Below are positions 1 to 10,544 of a DNA stretch of 64,000 nt, one piece after another (the first letter of the stretch is position 1; every line of letters begins with the position of its first letter). The notes under the pieces were generated by a model. That model did no database searches and was not told the origin of the DNA. It worked only from the letters and a program-made list of their open reading frames with translations. Origin of the DNA: Siphonodentalium dalli (Eukaryota > Mollusca > Scaphopoda > Gadilida > Siphonodentaliidae); assembly GCA_032622095.1 (NCBI GenBank), contig CP136063.1, forward strand, positions 88,075,980 through 88,139,979. Direction: 5' to 3'. The translations under genes were made by a program, and so were the position numbers.

Positions 1-388
1 CCTGTGCTACTATATCAGCGATATTTAAAAAAAAACGCGATCACCGTATTAACTTACCGTTTCCATGTTTCCTGTCTTATATATGCTTGCTTTGTGTCTT
101 ATTTTACTATTTTTATTTATTCGTATTACACCTGATAATACCATGTTTTATCTATTGTTATTTGTATTTTATTTGATACTTTATTGAATGAAGTTTAATT
201 AATCAATAATGAGTTGGTTGTTCTTTGACAACGCTTAGTAACGACAGCAATACATTCCGATTTTCTATAAACCGAACACCTCTCTAAACTGAACATATGG
301 GTCAGTCCAAATGGGTGTTTAGTTTGGAGAGGTTTTACTGTACAAGAAATGTACTGGAATATCCAGCTGAAATATTTAACTTTATATT

Positions 389-660
389 TTAACCATTTCT
401 TTACTAAATGGATTCTCCCATTCAGTTATAAAAGTATTCATTGGAATAGTCCATTATTCATTTAGAGGGGTGGTAAGGTAACACAAGCAGAAGACAGACA
501 GAAAAACAGATAATGCAATGTTCATGTAAAATGACACTATGACAAAAATATAATACAAGTGCAGAAAGATTTATATTCTTTGGTGGGAAATAGTTAGATA
601 ATAAGTTCAGCAAATGGCCTATGATTGTTTGTTAAACTTATTGATGGGGAGGATTATGAA
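389..660. mobile_element. TTAA element, family T5, degraded right end
   Basis: It starts at TTAA (389-392) with AACCATTTCTTTACTAAATG and shares the internal block ACATTGGAATRGTCTATTAT and the ATAATAAGTTCAGCAAA block with the complete copy at 933-1169. The right boundary is not clear. Confidence 0.55.
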
Positions 661-932
661 GTTGTAGTTGACATCTTTCTCATGGCTACTTCACTGGTTG
701 TGTATTATGCTTCAGATATTATTATTTTATCAATTATTTATATCAATTGATTTGTAATGATCATTCTACAAATAGTTGAATCAATTTGTAGTTAATACAA
801 CTGTGTACATTATGTATGCATCACACATCATGTGCTAACTTACTCATGACAAAGCTTTTGGTTATGTATAACTTATATGTTTATACAGTGGGTGACTCCA
901 TTTTGAAATCTCTGTTCTATGATGAATCAGAA

Positions 933-1169
933 TTAACCCTTTCTATACTAAATGGATTTTCTCACTCAGTTATAAAAGTATACATTGGAATGGTCTATTA
1001 TTAATCTGGAGGGATGCTCAAGAAATATAAGCAGATGACATATAATAGAAAGTGCAGAAGAAATCCTATTAATTGGTGGGAATTGCTTAGATAATAAGTT
1101 CAACAAACGGCCTTTATCTAAAAAGTTCCTAAGGGATAACTACTCGTCAATGAGTATGGAAAGGGTTAA
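933..1169. mobile_element. TTAA element, family T5, complete (piggyBac-type MITE)
   Basis: It is flanked by TTAA on both sides (933-936, 1166-1169), with terminal inverted repeat CCCTTTCTATACT / AGTATGGAAAGGG. TTAA duplication plus CCCTTT ends is the piggyBac signature. No coding capacity. Confidence 0.7.
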
Positions 1170-1295
1170 ACAATTTATTTTCAAGTTATAATATTGCCAT
1201 CACAGACAATGTCTGATAAACAGCCATAAAAGCTTGTATTTATGAATAGTATAATATGCTAAATAAAAATACTGCATACTGTTGTCGTTTTTCAG

Positions 1296-1394
1296 AGCTA
1301 TTTATAACCAGGACGATATGGAAGCTCGATCAAACATGCACCTGGCGAGCTGTTATGCTGGCATTGGTTTTGGTAACTCTGGTGTTCATCTATG
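1296..1394 (+). CDS. ADHFE1: ADHFE1 exon a (first exon in window)
   Basis: The acceptor is TTTTTCAG before 1296 and the donor is GTAAGT at 1395. The exon encodes [18 protein letters not shown] and continues to GNSGVHL. It begins with one base of a split codon, so another coding exon must precede it, and it ends two bases into the Cys codon of CHGMSYP. Confidence 0.93.
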
Positions 1395-4300
1395 GTAAGT
1401 ATTCAAGATGAATATTGATTTCATAATGTGGCAAGTACAGTGTGCTAGGTCATGTGACTCCTTACACCAGCTTGATGCATCTAGAGAGCAGAATTGTCAT
1501 GCTCATGTTTTTAATATTCCTCTGCCATGAACAGTACTGTATATAAGGGCAAATCTAATGGTAGTAAATCATGCTGTTTGACATTATTTTTTAGCTCAAC
1601 TTGACGAAATCAAGTTTGAGCTATTGCCATGGGTTTGCATCCATCGTCCATTGTTCATATTAGAATCCATCGGCACCCTGCAGCCCACATTTTTCTGAGA
1701 AATGAGTTTGAAAATTGACAGGCATTTTTATTATCACCTCTAGTTGGGAGCTATTGAATTTGAATGATTTTCAATGAAAAACATGGCCAACGGCAGCCAT
1801 CTCTCAATCTATAGGCTACATCTGTCATACAATCATAACCAAACTTCATATGGATCTTCGGGCTGACCTCTAGAATTTCGTTGGAAAATATGGCTGCCAG
1901 CAGCCATCTTGGATTTCACATTTTAATCCATCAACACACCCTGCAGTCCACATTCATTGGAGAAATGTTTGAAATTAAAACAGTTTCATCTATACAACGC
2001 AATCCCACCACTGAAACTTTTCTTGCTCTTTATCATTCTTTTGACTGCTCAGCATAAAAAATTAACACTTCCCCAAGTTGAGCTACAGTGTCATTGACAC
2101 TCTCATTGTGCTTGGAAGGCTGTGTTAGCTGTCATAATTCTGCATTAGAAATCAGGCCTCTCAATAAGAGGCAAGCAGTGTTCATCCTCCATATAAAGGG
2201 GTGAGAGTTTCCTCCATATAAAGGGTGGGGGATTTCTGTCTATCTGTTTGTCAGATGGTGGACACTATTTTGCCCGAACTTTTATTCCTTCTGCCTACCT
2301 TTTATCAGAACACGAAAACATGAACTGCATCAATTAAATTGAAAGTTATTTGGCAATTTATTAAATAACATTTTGTTCATTTATAGCCATGGCATGTCAT
2401 ACCCTATATCTGGCCTAGTGAAGGACTATGTTTCCAAAGACTACAATCCAGACAAGCCATTAATAGTAAGTTTAATGTCACAGATCTGATGATCAGTGCC
2501 TAACAAGCTGCTAAACAAGGCTGCAAATAGTGTGTCTGTCATTTGCAGAATGAGGTCCCCAGAGGGTGAATTTAGTGATGCTATCTCCGACAGTGGGCTA
2601 TCATCGCCATATTCATCCTCTGGGGACCGGTCCTACTAAACAACGAACACAAACGAACATAAACGAACACAGGTCCAAAAAGCGGAATAGAAGGGTGAAA
2701 TTGGTTTTGTGGGTGCGTGGGGGTCCATTATATGTGTAAGTGGTGTTATTTCCAAATTTGATGTCTTATTTTTTTTGGTTATTAGCGTTATTTGAATACA
2801 AAGCTACTAAACAACAAACACAAACGAACATAACATTGACCGTATAGCATGTACATGGCGTTAATCAAGGTGTTAATTAACTACCGCTTAGGCCAACTCT
2901 ATGAGTTGTTTTGACTTTATTGCATTCAGTATAAGACTTTGTTTAACTCCCCTCAGCCTTTATCTGACCTTGCGACCAGCAGACTTCATCGAAGTCAGGC
3001 GGTTACAATTGAATTAGCTTTAAAATCCCAATATTTTAAGGAAATCTAATGCAAATGAAGTGTCTATTCTGCATGCTTGGACCTCTTTATCTGCACTTTT
3101 TTGTGTTGATAAGTATTTCATTTTACCTGACCATGATGTAAGATTCCATTTCAGCTTTCAGCCAATCTAACAAACACATGGTAACTCTAACTGAGGAGGA
3201 TGAAACTAAATCAAAACGCTTCAAATGCGAAAATCAATTGTTCAATCGCAGAAATGTTGAAATCGCACAGAATTAAACTCTCAATTGCATAATCTCATTA
3301 TCGAATTCCAAAGATACTTTTACATAATAAATCGCGCCCGTGCCCGAGCTCGAGTCTGTGTCTACTTAATTAAAAAAAATATATAACTTTATATCCGCCT
3401 GACTTCGACGAAGTCTTCTGGTCCCAAGCCCAGATAAATACTGAATTCCAAGCTTCAATTGATTGACAATTAGCAAGCTCTACTGAAAGAGCAGTGTGAT
3501 ATATAATTATATATCTGATCCAACTACCAATTTTACTACATATCTTCTAAGCTGATAATAAACGCTCTTTATTACTGAACCCCTTCAAAAAATGCTGTGT
3601 GCAATATGTGACCAACGAATGATCAACCATCTCTCAGATATTCGATTAGATAATGATTTTTTGTGTTTCAAAGTATTTCATTTTACAAACGCAATTGCAC
3701 AGAATTAAACTCTCAATTGCATTATCTCATTATCGAATTCCAAAGATACCTTTACGTAATAAATCGCGCCTACTTATTTTTTTTCTCCAAAACAATATAA
3801 CTGTAAATCTGCCTGACTTCCACGAAGTCATCTGGTGTCAAGCCCAGATCAAGACTGAGGGAGTTAAACAAAGTCAAAACAACTCAGTAATGTGTAATTA
3901 ACAAAGAGACAGAGTAGAAGCTGTAGAGTAATTGGTAGTTAATTAACACCTTGATTAACGCCTTGTAGTGCTATACGGCCAATGTTATGTTCATTTGTGT
4001 TCATTGTTTAGTAGCTTTGTATTCAAATAATGCTAATAAAAAACAAAATACGTCATCAAAGTTGGAAATAACACTACATACACATAGTTCTAATGGACCA
4101 ACACGCAGCCACAAACCCAATTTCACCCTTCTATTCCGCGTTCTGGACCTGTGTTCTTTTATGTTCGTTTGTGTTCGTTGTTAATAGGACCTCTGGGGAC
4201 CTCATTCTGCTAGGCCTCATCTTCTGTATAGTCTCAAATTAGCATTGTTTTTAGTTACTTTTTCCCTTCTGGGAATTTTCTATATCTCCTAATTTGCAGA

Positions 4301-6965
4301 AGGTAAAATGCATAATCGAGGTGACTAATGGGTGAACATCACCAACTTCAACTGGGGAACTTCAATCTGATCTTAGGTCTCCCATAGCAGTTGAGGCCTA
4401 AGCAGAATGAGGTTCCCAGAGAGTGAATTTGTTGACGCTCGCCGACCGCACGGGATAGCTATGGTGGGATAGCATCACTAAATTCACCTTCTGGGGACCT
4501 AATTCTGCAAATGACAGACACACTATTTGCAGACTTGCTGCTAAACAATAGAAAAAAGCATTTGCTCAATACTTCTCAGTCAATTAAAAAAATGTCCATT
4601 GTCCATAATCATAGCCCATCCCTTGTACATTCTAGGATCACTGATACCTAAACCTAGTGGGCATGTCAGTTATGCAATGATTTACAATTTTATTATACAT
4701 TTTTGTTTTCTTCATCAGAGGATTATGTTAGATATTAGCTTATGTTATCTATTCTCTGCACTATTGTAATCACATCACATAACAGGTCCAATAAGCAGTT
4801 CTTATGCCTTCAACCCTTCCATGACTGAAGCTTTCTGGAATTTTGCCAAAAACCCTGTGCCAATGCATTCTCTTTATATTATGAGAGTCTCCCATAGGGA
4901 GAATGCATTGGCCTAACAATATTTATCTTGACCTTGTAAGCCAGTGTATTCTCTTATATATGCGAGGCTCCCAATGGGAGACTCGCATATATAAGAGAAT
5001 GCACTAGCACATGATCTTTAATGCTGAACCCACGCAGCTCCCGTCATGAAAGTGTTAACCCTTCCATGACTGGAGCTTCTTGATTTTTTCGCGAAAACCC
5101 TGTGCCAATGCATTCTGTTATATATGCGAGTCTCCCATAAGTAAGGAGACACACATATATAAGAGAATACATTGGCCTAACAATATTTACCTTGACCTTG
5201 TAAGTCAGTGTATTCTCTTATATATTCGAGGCTCCCTATGGGAGACTCACATATATAAGAGAATGGTCTGGCACATGATCTTCAATGCTGCACCCGTGCA
5301 GCTCCCGTCATGAAAGTGTAAACTTGTTCTTTTCTTCTGACAGCCTCATGGCCTGTCAGTCATCGTCACAGCTCCAGCGGTTTTTAACTTCACGGGAGAT
5401 GCATGTCCAGAAAGACACTTGGAAGTTGCTGAAATTTTAGGTGGGTTTATGTTGCGTCACCGATTATCTAGGGGCTCCTTAACATTTTGTTAACCCTTTC
5501 CATACCAATAATAGACCATTCCAATGTATATGTTTATAACTGAGTGGGAGAATCCATTCAGAATAGAAATGGATAACTGGATCTTGCTGGCGGATAGTTA
5601 TTTGTTTTAATATAGCAATTCTAAGCTATTACAGCCTGTCATCATGACAGGCTCATCACAATTTCAGCCTGTCATTTCACACCTTCTGCCTGTCAACTAA
5701 TATTTCACAGTAAACACCAAATGTGCGAGAAGATGTCATCATTCCTCAAAGCAACTTAGCACATTTCTGTATATTAAAAAACTGAGTCATTGATTAATTC
5801 AGTTGCCAAGAGCATAATGCGGCCTAATATTGTACATTCGTATTCTCATATAACTTCAGATCCATAGATTAATCTTAACTGATTTCATATATTGCTGGTT
5901 GCTTTTGGCATTTCTGTGATTGATCATTAACTAATATATGGTCTGTCATAACGGCAGGTAAACAAGTAACTTCAGCCTGTCATAATACAATTTCTGGTAG
6001 GTTTCGTGTGCCTGTCATTTGCAGAATGGGGTCCCCAGAGGGTGAATTTAGTGACGCTATCCTGCATAGCGGGCTAACATCACTAAATTCACCCTCTTGG
6101 GACCTCATTCTGCTTAGGCCTCATCTTCTCTGGAAAGTTTATTATCAAATTTCTATAGAAACTACTTCACATAGATTCTATTTCTTTTTTAGTTTATTTA
6201 GTTTAAATTCACCCTCTGGGGACCTCATTCCCCAAATGACAGGCACCCTAAACTCAAGTTTGCTGTCAGTGACCAGTTACTTCAAGGCATGTTGATAACA
6301 AGTTTAGCAAACAGCCTTTTAACTATCCATCATATTTTAACCCTTTGAAAAATGCTAGCCTCTTAGTCATTTCATTCGGATTCATGTTATTGGAAGTTTT
6401 ATATTCTATTTATAGGTGTTGATGTGCGGAACGCCAAGCTTGCCGATGCGGGTAAAATCCTAGGTGATGCACTTCTTAAACTGATGCACAGTTTAGAGAT
6501 ACCAGACGGATTGTCGGCTATGGGCTATACTGTAGCTGATGTGCCTCAACTGGTCAAAGGAACAATACCACAGGTACCTAACATAGTCATCAAATTTCCA
6601 GTTCTAATTCAAGTTAGGCTATTGAACAAGCTACGCTTTACAGAGTAAAAGCACTAATGAGTCACAAAGCATTACATCACTGTCAGCCAATTACAACATT
6701 TGATGATAAAGTGATGAAGCCAATCAGGCGATTGTCAAAATTCCTATACAGCATCACTAAATTCGCCCTCTGGGGACCTCATTCTGTAAATGTCCAGCCC
6801 ACTATTTTTAGGCTTGTTAAAAAATATATCTAACAATTCTGCTGGCGGCCAGCTATTTAATTCACACATCTTTTCTTCTAGCATCGAGTCAACAAACTGT
6901 GCCCAAAGAAATTCACAGAAGATGACTTGGCAGACATGCTTACGAAAAGTCTGAAATTATACTGA
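1296..6965 (+). CDS. ADHFE1: Hydroxyacid-oxoacid transhydrogenase, C-terminal part (5 exons, 5' incomplete)
   Basis: Exons 1296-1394, 2387-2465, 5344-5440, 6416-6573 and 6882-6965 join in one frame and encode about 171 residues ending in SLKLY and TGA. Every internal junction is GT-AG. The product is the C-terminal part of an iron-dependent (group III) alcohol dehydrogenase. In ADHFE1 this mitochondrial enzyme couples 4-hydroxybutyrate oxidation to 2-oxoglutarate reduction. Recognisable blocks, in order, are [73 protein letters not shown] and the LKLY end, all typical of animal ADHFE1. The His of CHGMSYP and the His of PHGLSV correspond to the last two metal-ligand histidines of the family (established knowledge). 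The Asp and first His ligands, the NAD-binding half and the mitochondrial targeting peptide must lie upstream of the window. I found no further exon in 1-1295. Identity is near certain; completeness on the left is not. Confidence 0.95.
1592..2105. mobile_element. Helentron/HINE-like element, short copy A
   Basis: It begins TAGCTCAACTTGACG with a subterminal hairpin (GTTTGAGCT) and ends AAGTTGAGCTACAGTGTC then ATTGACACTCTCATT, the same ends as the large copies at 13.4 and 59.9 kb. The core holds only about two diverged repeat units (GGCCAACGGCAGCCAT and similar). Confidence 0.65.
2387..2465 (+). CDS. ADHFE1: ADHFE1 exon b
   Basis: The acceptor is TTTATAG and the donor is GTAAGT at 2466. The exon is 79 nt, one base plus 26 codons, and encodes [19 protein letters not shown] onward to PDKPLI. 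It carries a conserved metal-ligand His. A compound foldback element begins only about 50 bp downstream of the donor. Confidence 0.94.
2517..4536. mobile_element. Compound foldback element F1, interrupted copy (Mutator-like TSD)
   Basis: The ends AAGGCTGCAAATAGTG and CACTATTTGCAGACTT are inverted. They are flanked by a perfect 10-bp direct repeat GCTGCTAAAC at 2507-2516 and 4537-4546. Each terminal arm is itself a palindrome (CAGAATGAGGTCCCCAGAGG against its complement). A second element occupies 2629-4191. Confidence 0.75.
2629..4191. mobile_element. Mutator-like non-autonomous element with ~255-bp inverted termini
   Basis: The termini GGTCCTACTAAACAACGA and its near-complement TCGTTGTTAATAGGACC begin inverted repeats running from 2629 to about 2885 and from about 3935 to 4191. 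The flanks are a perfect 10-bp duplication, TCTGGGGACC (2619-2628 and 4192-4201). The core has two direct copies (about 3255-3450 and 3685-3865) of a block with CAGAATTAAACTCTCAATTG. No transposase. Confidence 0.75.
4811..5058. mobile_element. TTAA element, family T3, copy 1 of a tandem pair
   Basis: It begins CCCTTCCATGACTG and ends CATGAAAGTG before TTAA 5055-5058. The interior has inverted CATTCTCTTATATATGCGAG blocks and CTTGACCTTGTAAGCCAG. Confidence 0.65.
5055..5322. mobile_element. TTAA element, family T3, copy 2 of a tandem pair
   Basis: It shares TTAA 5055-5058 with copy 1 and has the same interior order. It ends CATGAAAGTGTAAA about 20 bp before the ADHFE1 exon c acceptor. Confidence 0.65.
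5344..5440 (+). CDS. ADHFE1: ADHFE1 exon c
   Basis: The acceptor is TTCTGACAG and the donor is GTGGGT at 5441. It encodes [18 protein letters not shown] and then [14 protein letters not shown], ending one base into a Gly codon. Two head-to-tail TTAA elements end about 20 bp upstream of the acceptor. Confidence 0.94.
5495..5575. mobile_element. TTAA family T5 fragment
   Basis: TTAACCCTTTCCATACCAAT followed by AGACCATTCCAATGTATA matches the T5 ends in reverse order; the remainder is lost. Confidence 0.5.
6011..6246. mobile_element. Compound foldback element F1, copy
   Basis: CCTGTCATTTGCAGAATGGG leads into the palindromic arm; a second AAATTCACCCTCTGGGGACC near 6210 and AAATGACAGGCACC close it. 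Internal sequence is shortened compared with the 25.2-kb copy. Confidence 0.6.
6416..6573 (+). CDS. ADHFE1: ADHFE1 exon d
   Basis: The acceptor is TTTATAG and the donor is GTACCT at 6574. It encodes [18 protein letters not shown], then [20 protein letters not shown] and [14 protein letters not shown], the helical C-terminal domain typical of the family. The phase is closed at the 3' end. Confidence 0.95.
6752..6815. repeat. Foldback F1 fragment
   Basis: CACTAAATTCGCCCTCTGGG and CTCATTCTGTAAATG match one arm end of F1. Only this piece remains, about 70 bp upstream of the last ADHFE1 exon. Confidence 0.55.
6882..6965 (+). CDS. ADHFE1: ADHFE1 last exon with stop
   Basis: The acceptor is TTTTCTTCTAG. 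The exon encodes [20 protein letters not shown], then TKSLKLY, and stops with TGA at 6963-6965. The KLY end is shared with vertebrate ADHFE1. Confidence 0.94.
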   Translation, partial: HRVNKLCPKKFTEDDLADMLTKSLKLY

Positions 6966-7044
6966 AAAGTATAACAGTGTCTCAAGAGAAATATGGATTT
7001 TATGCCTTCTAACTTATAAGGTGTTCAGAAATTAAAAAAATATA

Positions 7045-7173
7045 TAGAGGATCTACAAATCTTCCCCAGTTTATAGCGAAATTTACAAAACTCGTCCAAT
7101 AAATTAGGGACCTAATTTGCTTGTAAAGTTTTGTAAATTTCGCTATAAACTTGGGAGGAATTGTTGATTCTAT
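7045..7173. repeat. Hairpin element (MITE-like)
   Basis: The arms AGTTTATAGCGAAATTTACA and TGTAAATTTCGCTATAAACT are perfect complements with weaker matching further out. The central AATAAA is a candidate polyadenylation signal. Confidence 0.65.
7098..7103 (+). promoter_or_regulatory. Candidate polyadenylation signal for ADHFE1
   Basis: This is the first canonical AATAAA after the ADHFE1 stop codon, 133 bp downstream. It lies between the arms of the hairpin element at 7045-7173, so the signal may come from that insertion. Assignment is by position only. Confidence 0.45.
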
Positions 7174-7205
7174 GTCAATAATGCGACATGAAACTAACAG
7201 TGATC

Positions 7206-7280
7206 ACGCAGACTATACACAGTAAAGTGGACTATACCCAGTAACGCAGACTATACCCAGTAAGGTGGACTATACACGAT
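7206..7280 (+). repeat. Short tandem repeat, ~20-bp unit
   Basis: About four units of the type GCAGACTATACCCAGTAA alternate with GGTGGACTATACCCAGTAA, a simple minisatellite. Confidence 0.7.
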
Positions 7281-7529
7281 TTCTATAGGGCCTGCAATTA
7301 CTTTTCACTTTAAAAACTATGCATTGTTTGACCACATAAAGAAATATTTGAATTGGAACCATGTTAGTTTTTGTGGCGAAATAACACATCTTGATTGATG
7401 TGAATGATTAACGATGATAGCACATGATAAGGAAGTCCATTAACATTCAATTGGTCTAAATATTATTATGAAGGAGCAATTGTGTCATGTTAATGCCATC
7501 TAGAAGAGAATATATACTTGTGTCATTAT

Positions 7530-7780
7530 TTAACCCTTTGAGTGCCAGGTCGATTTTTGTATCAACCCATATACCCTGTGCCAATGCATTCTCTTATATA
7601 TGCGAGTCGACCATAGGTCGCCTCGCATATATAAGAGAATGCATTGGCCTAACAATTTTTTATTTATTATTTTTTTTTACAATTTTTTACAATTTTAATA
7701 ATTTATTCTTATATTCTTTAACAGACTTATTTTGTAGGTTTAGGGCCGATAAGATCGGCCCCTGGCACTCAAAGGGTTAA
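7530..7780. mobile_element. TTAA element, family T2-like (piggyBac-type MITE)
   Basis: TTAA at 7530-7533 and 7777-7780 flank CCCTTTGAGTGCCAGGTCGA and its complement GGCACTCAAAGGG. Inside, ATTTTTGTATCAACCCATAT (T2 motif) joins a hairpin of GCCAATGCATTCTCTTATAT (T1/T3 motif). Confidence 0.75.
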
Positions 7781-7828
7781 TAAAATAACCTGATACAAAA
7801 AGCAGCAGGACAAGTTTTATTTGGAGAC

Positions 7829-8080
7829 AAGCCTTGAAATAGTGTGTCTGTCATTTGCAGAATGAGGATCCCAGAGGGTGAATTTAGTGATGCTACCCTG
7901 CATAGCGGGCTAGCATCACCAAATTCACCCTCTGGGGACCTCATTCTGCTTACAACTCAGCAGAATGAGGTTCCCAGAGGGTGAATTTGGTGATGCTAGC
8001 CCGCTATGCGGGGTAGCATCACTAAATTCTCCCTCTGGGGACCTCATTCTGCAAATGACAGGCACCCTATTTCAAGGCTT
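7829..8080. mobile_element. Compound foldback element F1, intact copy
   Basis: AAGCCTTGAAATAGTGTGTC and its complement CCCTATTTCAAGGCTT end the element, with flanking TTTGGAGAC (7820-7828 and 8082-8090; 9 of 10 bp match). Both arms are internally palindromic, so the single strand can fold as two hairpins or one long one. Confidence 0.75.
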
Positions 8081-8633
8081 GTTTGGAGACTCTTCATTTA
8101 CAACTTGGCTGTGCACTAGGATGCGCGATCCCAAAGTTTCCACCAAAAAAAGATAAATAGTGTATTTGACACTGTCAAATTCAGTTATAATAGTATATAA
8201 CTATACTAGTTGAATGCAGGAATTGTGCCAGACCTGATAACTGATATACCAAGCTGGCATGGTCGAGGGAAACTTAGTCAATCTGTCAGAAAATCAGAGC
8301 CTCCATTTACCATTGAGATATAAACAATGAGATATTTGTTGTATTTCATACAATTGACAATCAACAGGTCAGCTTGCTCCTGCAATGTAATTCTGTATAT
8401 TGTATAGCTATAATATCTTTAATCAGAACAAAAAACCCGAAATCCATCCATATTTTATAATCAGTCACAAAGTGCCAAAATTGTTATCATGCTTTGTTAT
8501 TATGTTCCAGTTTTATTTTTTAACTTAAAATACTGCCTCAATCCCAGTAGGTAGACACCTCATGTCTGAAACAACATCAGTTAGGAATTTCAGATCAGAA
8601 AATAGGTTGAAAGGCTCGAATGACTATTTAATT

Positions 8634-8992
8634 GAGAGCAACACTGCTTCAAAAAATGTTAACAGAATGTTAGTTGTGTGCGGCATGGAAAATTGTGAGC
8701 AGTCATTTTGCAAGAACTGATAAACTGTTGGGCTGATATGAGTTTTAAGTCATATGTCTATAGACAAATCACCAGCTGACCAGCTATATCTTATTGTGTG
8801 GCCTATTTCCAGTTGATTGCTCCCTGCGTGAGTTGTCCGACAAGCATGCATGCCAACATTTGTATTCATTGGGCTGAAATATGTGTGGCTGCTTTGTTCT
8901 TCATTGTAACAGTTCTTGCAAATGGCTGCTCACAGTTATTTTCCAGCAAACAATTAACATTCTGTTAACATTCTTGAAGCAGTGTTGCTCTC
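8634..8992. repeat. Inverted-repeat element, ~100-bp imperfect arms
   Basis: GAGAGCAACACTGCTTCAA and its complement TTGAAGCAGTGTTGCTCTC define the ends. GTTAACAGAATGTTA-type and GAGCAGTCATTTTGCA-type blocks pair further in. Confidence 0.65.
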
Positions 8993-9433
8993 AGTGGACC
9001 TTTCCACAGCTGTCAATCAAATTATTTTTAGCAGATATTTTCTACCAATTAGTGAATGAGCCGGTCACTTGCTGCAATGGAAATTCTTTGTTCACCCTAA
9101 TATTGATATCTGCGCATACTTTCAGTGTTAAATTGCCTATTTTCAAACAACAGTTTTGTTGTCAAATCATAATGCACTGAAATATCGATATGTGCAATGA
9201 TGTTGGAAATTCATCCTTGATTATAAAACTGTTTTTCGTTTTGCGTGACAATCATATTATGTTTCACAATTAATGACAAAAATAATGTATGGTCTTGGGT
9301 GTATTGTAGCACATAGGCAGGCTCTGGAAAACTAATTAAACTATTATTTCTTCAGAAGCCTTGTATCCTATAGCAACTGTAAGCCCCTCCCACTTCTTAG
9401 TATATATGGAAACCTCCATTAAATAAACAAATA

Positions 9434-9569
9434 TTATGAATACAAAGTATGTCCATATTAATCTAAGGGACGCATCAGCATAGCAGTAACAACCAAAGAG
9501 TTATCTATCCCTAAAGAGTTCATTATTTATTGCATCCCTTAAGACATATATGGACATGCTATTCATAAT
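9434..9569. repeat. Imperfect hairpin
   Basis: TTATGAATACAAAGTATGTC pairs with GACATGCTATTCATAA, and CTAAGGGACGCAT with a CATCCCTTAAG block. Confidence 0.55.
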
Positions 9570-10416
9570 TTTTGTTACTGCAAAGGGTTAATTATTTATT
9601 GTTCCTCCATTAAATACTAAATCAAGCTTTCACAGATCATGTACTTTTTAAGTAATTTATTCATTTCCAATCAATTTGTATACTTGCTGAGAACACTACT
9701 TCCAAAATTTCCTTTAAAAAAATATGATCAAAATTATCTTTATGACATTTTTATTGTTAAATAATATGCATGATTTGGTCTTCAGATAGTATAGATTCCT
9801 TCAGGTGGTGCACTAGCTTAACAATTAAGTAGTTTTGTGTAGGTCCATTAAAACTTTCCACATCCAGACATAGGCTATACATGGAAACCCCTTAAAGTTA
9901 TTTAACAACAGATATGTATGTTACCATTATGCATTTTCAATCCCAGGTGGTTACCCGATCTGTTGCTTTCGTCATGGCATGTCTTGTAGTTTCAGCCATT
10001 TTGACAGCCATTTCATGGACTTGATTGAATTATTTTCTGTCCGTGTCACTGTCAGTAAATGAGTTGTATCAAATTTGCTTCAATGTTGACACTTAAAATC
10101 CAAACTATTAGTCCATGCTGGTTCATGCTGATTTTTAAACAGATTTATAATGTATCTGTTTTTTTAGTATATAAATTGATGAATATATGTTTATGCAGAT
10201 TATTCCGTTGTTTTATTATATTCTGTAGGACAGCAAATTTAAGAAATTTGTCTTATTCTTGATATGGTGCCATTTTATAAACCATCCATGATACAATGTT
10301 GTATGAAGTAGTTGTTCTATTTTGTAATTTTATATTTTCAATATATATTTTTCTAAAGGGATGATCAATTCTTTGTTTTTGTCCTTTAATTTAATTTGAA
10401 GGAACCAATGTTTACT

Positions 10417-10544
10417 TAAGAAATGCATGTAATGGGTGTGTGTGTTATTGGGGGATACCGCAAAGTGGTTTACCCTAAATGTGCCCCCAAAGACCACATC
10501 GCCGTATCCCCAATAACACACACACCCACTACATTCATTTCTTA
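10417..10544. repeat. Hairpin element with GTGTGTGTTATTGGGG arms
   Basis: TAAGAAATGCATGTAATGGG pairs with its near-complement ending TTTCTTA; inner arms GTTATTGGGGGATACCG and CGTATCCCCAATAAC pair. Confidence 0.65.

Larger units (their letters stand above)
1..1295. other. ADHFE1 intron sequence; two TTAA elements, no exon seen
   Basis: No reading frame resembles the missing upstream part of ADHFE1. The stretch holds the two members of the CTAAATGGATTCTC family annotated separately; the rest is unremarkable AT-rich sequence. Confidence 0.6.

Noticed and set aside
6008-8156. Frames with [10 protein letters not shown] and PEGEFSDA
   Set aside because: These are the F1 foldback arm translated in various frames.
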